Part shown: positions 61,442 to 64,000 of the stretch, one piece after another
How the letters are laid out: the number at the start of each line of letters is the position of its first letter
Position numbering within the stretch: the first letter of the stretch is position 1
Assembly: GCA_030447805.1 (NCBI GenBank)
Contig: JAUJOE010000005.1
Span: 123,688-187,687 of the forward strand
Length of the DNA stretch: 64,000 bases
Source: Nocardioidaceae bacterium
Lineage (GTDB): Bacteria; Actinomycetota; Actinomycetes; Propionibacteriales; Nocardioidaceae
Direction of reading: 5' to 3'
Translations under genes and position numbers: made by a program
Notes under the pieces: model-generated
What the model saw: the letters and a program-made list of their open reading frames with translations, nothing else
Databases searched by the model: none
Told to the model about the DNA's origin: nothing

Positions 61442-61609
61442 ATGCGGAAGCTTGCAAGCGTGGTCGCTGTGTTCGTGCTGGCGGTGCTGCCGGGTTGCGG
61501 CGGCGGCGATGACGTCGACGTCAACCCCGGTGGAGGTGACGGCGGCGTCGGCGAGGGCAACCCCGGTGAGGAAGAAGACGGCGGCGAAGAAGAGGACGAC
61601 GGCTACTAG
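61442..61609 (+). CDS. Tiny acidic putative lipoprotein
   Basis: 55 residues: a signal peptide ([18 protein letters not shown]) with a lipobox ending at the cysteine of LPGC, followed by [20 protein letters not shown] and an extremely acidic, glycine-rich tail ([13 protein letters not shown]). GGAGG lies about 7 nt before the ATG. No known family is recognised; similar low-complexity lipoproteins occur in actinobacteria. It is convergent with the SDR gene. Confidence 0.75.
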   Translation: MRKLASVVAVFVLAVLPGCGGGDDVDVNPGGGDGGVGEGNPGEEEDGGEEEDDGY

Positions 61610-61617
61610 GCGCGCTG

Positions 61618-62364
61618 TCAACTGCGCAGGTACGACGCGCCGTTCACGTCGATGATCGTGCCGCTGGCGAAGCGCCTCGGCAGCCGCCAGCCAGACGACG
61701 GCCGACGCGACCTCCTCGGGATGTGCCACCCGCCCGAAGGGCGACTGAGCCCTGATCGCGTCGCCCTCAGCCCCTTCGAGGGCGTGGCGCGCCATGTACG
61801 TATCCACGAATCCTGGCGCCACCGTGCCCACGGTGATGCCGTGCGGTGCTAGTGCCACCGCCATCGACTGACCGAACGCGTTCAGTCCCGCCTTCGACGC
61901 GCCGTACGCCGGCCCGTGCGGCTCGCCGCGGAACGCTCCCCTGCTCGACACGTTGACGACAGCCCCGCCACCCGCCTCGATGAGGTAAGGCACCGCGCAG
62001 AACGTTGCGTTGGCCGCACCCACCAGGTTGACGGCGAGCGTCCGGGCCCACGCTGCCTGCCAGTCGGCGTACGACGTGTCCGTCGGTGCGTGCATGGTGA
62101 AGACGCCGGCGTTGTTGACCAGTACGTCGAGCCCGCCGAGCCCTCTGCGGCCGCCTCGACCGCACGGCGTACCGCGTCGGCGTCACCCATGTCGGCCTGC
62201 ACGAGCAGGTGCCCGTCACCGGTCAGCGACGCCAGCGTCTGCTCCGCCTCTTCGCGCGACGAGCCGTAGTGCACCGCCACCCGGTCACCGAGCGCCGCGA
62301 ACGACGAGGCAATCGCCCGGCCGATGCCGCGCGAGGCGCCGGTCACCAACACCGCCCGGCTCAC
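61618..62364 (-). CDS. SDR-family oxidoreductase (two frameshifts)
   Basis: Short-chain dehydrogenase/reductase of about 248 residues if repaired. NAD(P)-binding [29 protein letters not shown] at the N-terminus, LDVLVNNAG (in the shifted frame), the catalytic serine in [10 protein letters not shown] and [36 protein letters not shown] with the YxxxK pair. One C is missing near 62140 ([14 protein letters not shown]) and another base near 61668 ([15 protein letters not shown] end). The GTG start overlaps the class V aminotransferase stop by 4 nt. Substrate unknown. Confidence 0.88.
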
Positions 62365-63566
62365 GGGCACAGCTCCGCGACGCCCGCCACCAGCCGGTCG
62401 ACGTCCTCGTCGTCGGTGTACGGCGCCAGCCCCGCCCGCACGGCGCCCGCTTCGCTCAGCCCCAGCCAACGAGCCGCCTCGATCGCGTAGAAGCTGCCAG
62501 CCGGCGCATTCACCCCGCGCGACGCCAGGTGCTCGTAGACCAGGCGCGGCGACGTACCCGTCACGGTGAACAGCGCCGTCGGTGTCCGCCGAGCGGGCTC
62601 GCCGATCAGCGAAACGCCGTCCAGCTTCCCCAGCCCGGCGAGGAGCTGAGCGAACAACCGGTCCTCCGACGCCTCAACCGCCGCCATGGAGGCCAGCACC
62701 CGCGCTCGCCGGTCGCCCTGCGCCGAAGGAGCCAGCCCGGCGATGAAGTCCACCGCGGCAGTCGTGCCGGCCAGCAGCTCGTACGGCAAGGTGCCGAGCT
62801 CGAACCGCTCCGGCACCGCATCGCTCGACGGCAGCAGCTTGTCGGGGCGCAAGGCATCAAGCAGCGCCGGGTCACCCGCCAGCACTCCGAGGTGTGGCCC
62901 GAAGAACTTGTACGGCGAGCAGGCGAACAGGTCAGCGCCCAGCGCCACGACGTCGACCGGCGCGTGCGGTGTGAGGTGCACCCCGTCGACGTAGACCAGC
63001 GCGCCAACCGCGTGTGCGGCGGCCGCTATGCCAGCAACGTCCGGCCGAGTGCCCAACAAGTTGGAGGCGCCCGTGACAGCGACGACTCTGGTGTGCGCCG
63101 ACAGCACCTCAGCCACGGCGCCGACCGGCAACTCGCCCGACTCGGCGTCGAACGCCGCCCAGCGCACGGTCGCCCCAGCCCCCTCGGCGGCTTGGACCCA
63201 CGGGCGCACGTTGGCGTCGTGATCCAGCCGCGTCACCACCACCTCGTCACTCGCCCGCCACTGCTTCGCCAGCGCCCGCGACACGTCGTACGTCAGTTGC
63301 GTCATCGACCGGCCGAACACCACACCCTCGGGTTGGCAGCCCAGCAGGTCACTCATCGCGTTGCGGGCCGCGACCACTGCGTCCTCGGCCCGCCGCTCCG
63401 CCGCTGTCACCGACCCCCGGTTGGCCAGCCCGCCACTCAGGGTCTCGGCAACGGCCTGGGCAACAGCCGCAGGCACCTGCGAACCGCCGGGCCCGTCGAA
63501 GTGGGCAACCCCCAGGCTCAACGCCGGGAACGCCGCGCGCACCGCACCAACATCGAGACCCGTCAC
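62361..63566 (-). CDS. Cysteine desulfurase-like class V aminotransferase
   Basis: 401-residue PLP enzyme of the SufS/CsdA-like family (aminotransferase class V). The PLP site is in CSPYKFFGPHLGVLAG (lysine), with VVVTRLDHDANVRPWV and VYVDGVHLTPHAPVDV (aspartate). It resembles the 'cysteine desulfurase-like' subgroup that lacks neighbouring suf genes, so it may be a different lyase or aminotransferase; the catalytic loop cysteine of true SufS is not evident. Overlapping stops and starts (GTGA) with the chorismate mutase and the SDR genes mark one operon. Confidence 0.9.
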   Translation of the reverse strand: MTGLDVGAVRAAFPALSLGVAHFDGPGGSQVPAAVAQAVAETLSGGLANRGSVTAAERRAEDAVVAARNAMSDLLGCQPEGVVFGRSMTQLTYDVSRALAKQWRASDEVVVTRLDHDANVRPWVQAAEGAGATVRWAAFDAESGELPVGAVAEVLSAHTRVVAVTGASNLLGTRPDVAGIAAAAHAVGALVYVDGVHLTPHAPVDVVALGADLFACSPYKFFGPHLGVLAGDPALLDALRPDKLLPSSDAVPERFELGTLPYELLAGTTAAVDFIAGLAPSAQGDRRARVLASMAAVEASEDRLFAQLLAGLGKLDGVSLIGEPARRTPTALFTVTGTSPRLVYEHLASRGVNAPAGSFYAIEAARWLGLSEAGAVRAGLAPYTDDEDVDRLVAGVAELCP

Positions 63567-63886
63567 CGCGAGATCGCCTCGTGGTGGCGCAGCACCTCGG
63601 CGATGATGAAGTTCAGGAACTTCTCTGCGAACTCGGGGTCGAGTTTCGCCTCGGCCGCCAACCGGCGTAACCGATCGATCTGCTGGGCTTCTCGCTCCGG
63701 GTCGGCCGGCGGCATCCCGTTCGCTGCCTTCAGCACCCCTACCTCTTGAGTGCACTTGAACCGCTCGGCCAGCAGGTGCACGAGCGCCGCGTCGAGGTTG
63801 TCGATGCTGTCGCGAAGCCGCGCGAGCGCGACAAGAGCCGCCTTGTCACGGGGCGCAGAGCTAGCGGCGCGAGACTGACTTGACAC
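63563..63886 (-). CDS. Chorismate mutase (AroQ-type)
   Basis: 107-residue helical protein of the AroQ fold: LARLRDSIDNLDAALVHLLAERFKCTQEVGVLKAANGMPPADPEREAQQIDRLRRLAAEAKLDPEFAEKFLNFIIAEVLRHHEAI has the catalytic arginine, lysine and glutamine/glutamate positions of the three-helix enzyme. It converts chorismate to prephenate for Phe/Tyr synthesis. The GTG at 63886 has TACAGT 8 nt upstream; an in-frame start at 63919 adds 11 residues without better support. Its stop overlaps the aminotransferase start. Confidence 0.88.
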   Translation of the reverse strand: MSSQSRAASSAPRDKAALVALARLRDSIDNLDAALVHLLAERFKCTQEVGVLKAANGMPPADPEREAQQIDRLRRLAAEAKLDPEFAEKFLNFIIAEVLRHHEAISR

Positions 63887-63966
63887 AAAACAGGACTGTA
63901 TCGGGGCGGTTCCCAGCACGCGGCATCGCTCACCGGCCGCTGAGAGTACGCAAGTAGGGTTCGGCC

Positions 63967-64000
63967 ATGCCGCTGCGCCGACTGGCGACGTCCGCTTGGA
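63967..64000 (+). CDS. 5' end of an unidentified gene
   Basis: An ATG at 63967 is preceded by TAGGGT (63955-63960) with a 6-nt spacer, the leaderless promoter pattern used across this window, and reads MPLRRLATSAW to the edge. Eleven residues are not enough to name the product. It diverges from the chorismate mutase operon. Confidence 0.45.
   Translation, partial: MPLRRLATSAW

Overview
The window is a strongly G+C-rich stretch of an actinobacterial chromosome. The gene complement points to Actinomycetota, probably Propionibacteriales or a relative: an HspR/HAIR heat-shock operon, a class II aldolase linked to DedA and DUF3151, PadR, MarR and IclR regulators, and many leaderless genes with a TANNNT box 6-7 nt before an ATG or GTG. 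That placement is inferred from gene content and order; no 16S gene is present. The indel density suggests a draft or metagenome-derived assembly.

Layout. 1-1.8 kb: 3' end of purL lies off the edge. 1.9-8.6 kb: an all-plus-strand block (PadR, ABC ATPase and FtsX permease, a DUF1697 remnant, a GyrA-like small protein, an ECF sigma factor with its membrane partner, PspC) that separates purL from purQ. 8.6-20.2 kb: the rest of the purine cluster (purQ, purS, purC, purB, purD, purA) with an oxidoreductase, an LVIVD-repeat secreted protein, an SRPBCC protein and a TrmH methyltransferase between them. 20.3-28.4 kb: lipid kinase, LuxR-type regulator, a scrambled DUF3151 locus, DedA, TrmH, fba, pyrE, a phytanoyl-CoA dioxygenase-like protein and an aldo/keto reductase. 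28.5-37.2 kb: a PLP aminotransferase, then the chaperone operon dnaK-grpE-dnaJ-hspR-clpB plus a small membrane protein, with two HspR operators before dnaK. 37.2-40.4 kb: a double-MarR regulator divergent from an MMPL exporter. 40.4-50 kb: histidine catabolism (hutH, hutU, NCS1 permease, amidohydrolase, hutF, a broken hutI) interrupted by a plus-strand nitroreductase. 50-56.8 kb: predicted ATPase, IclR regulator, an iron-sulfur membrane oxidoreductase, a ribbon-helix-helix protein with a DUF4097 partner, and a decayed EamA transporter. 56.9-64 kb: tRNA-Gly, SelO, DUF2071, DUF998, DUF1801 and VOC proteins, a tiny acidic lipoprotein, and an SDR / class V aminotransferase / chorismate mutase operon.

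Two themes stand out. First, many conserved genes carry single-base frameshifts, several at G or C runs, so part of the damage is probably sequencing error. Second, three genes (the DUF3151 locus, hutI, selO) contain internal tandem or mosaic duplications of their own coding sequence, and intergenic regions carry several short palindromic or periodic repeat families (a 42-nt palindromic element in three copies, 22-nt period arrays at two loci, TTGTCGAG hairpins). No defence system, CRISPR array, prophage or insertion sequence was seen. All coordinates and motif positions were read by eye; no alignments or database searches were run.
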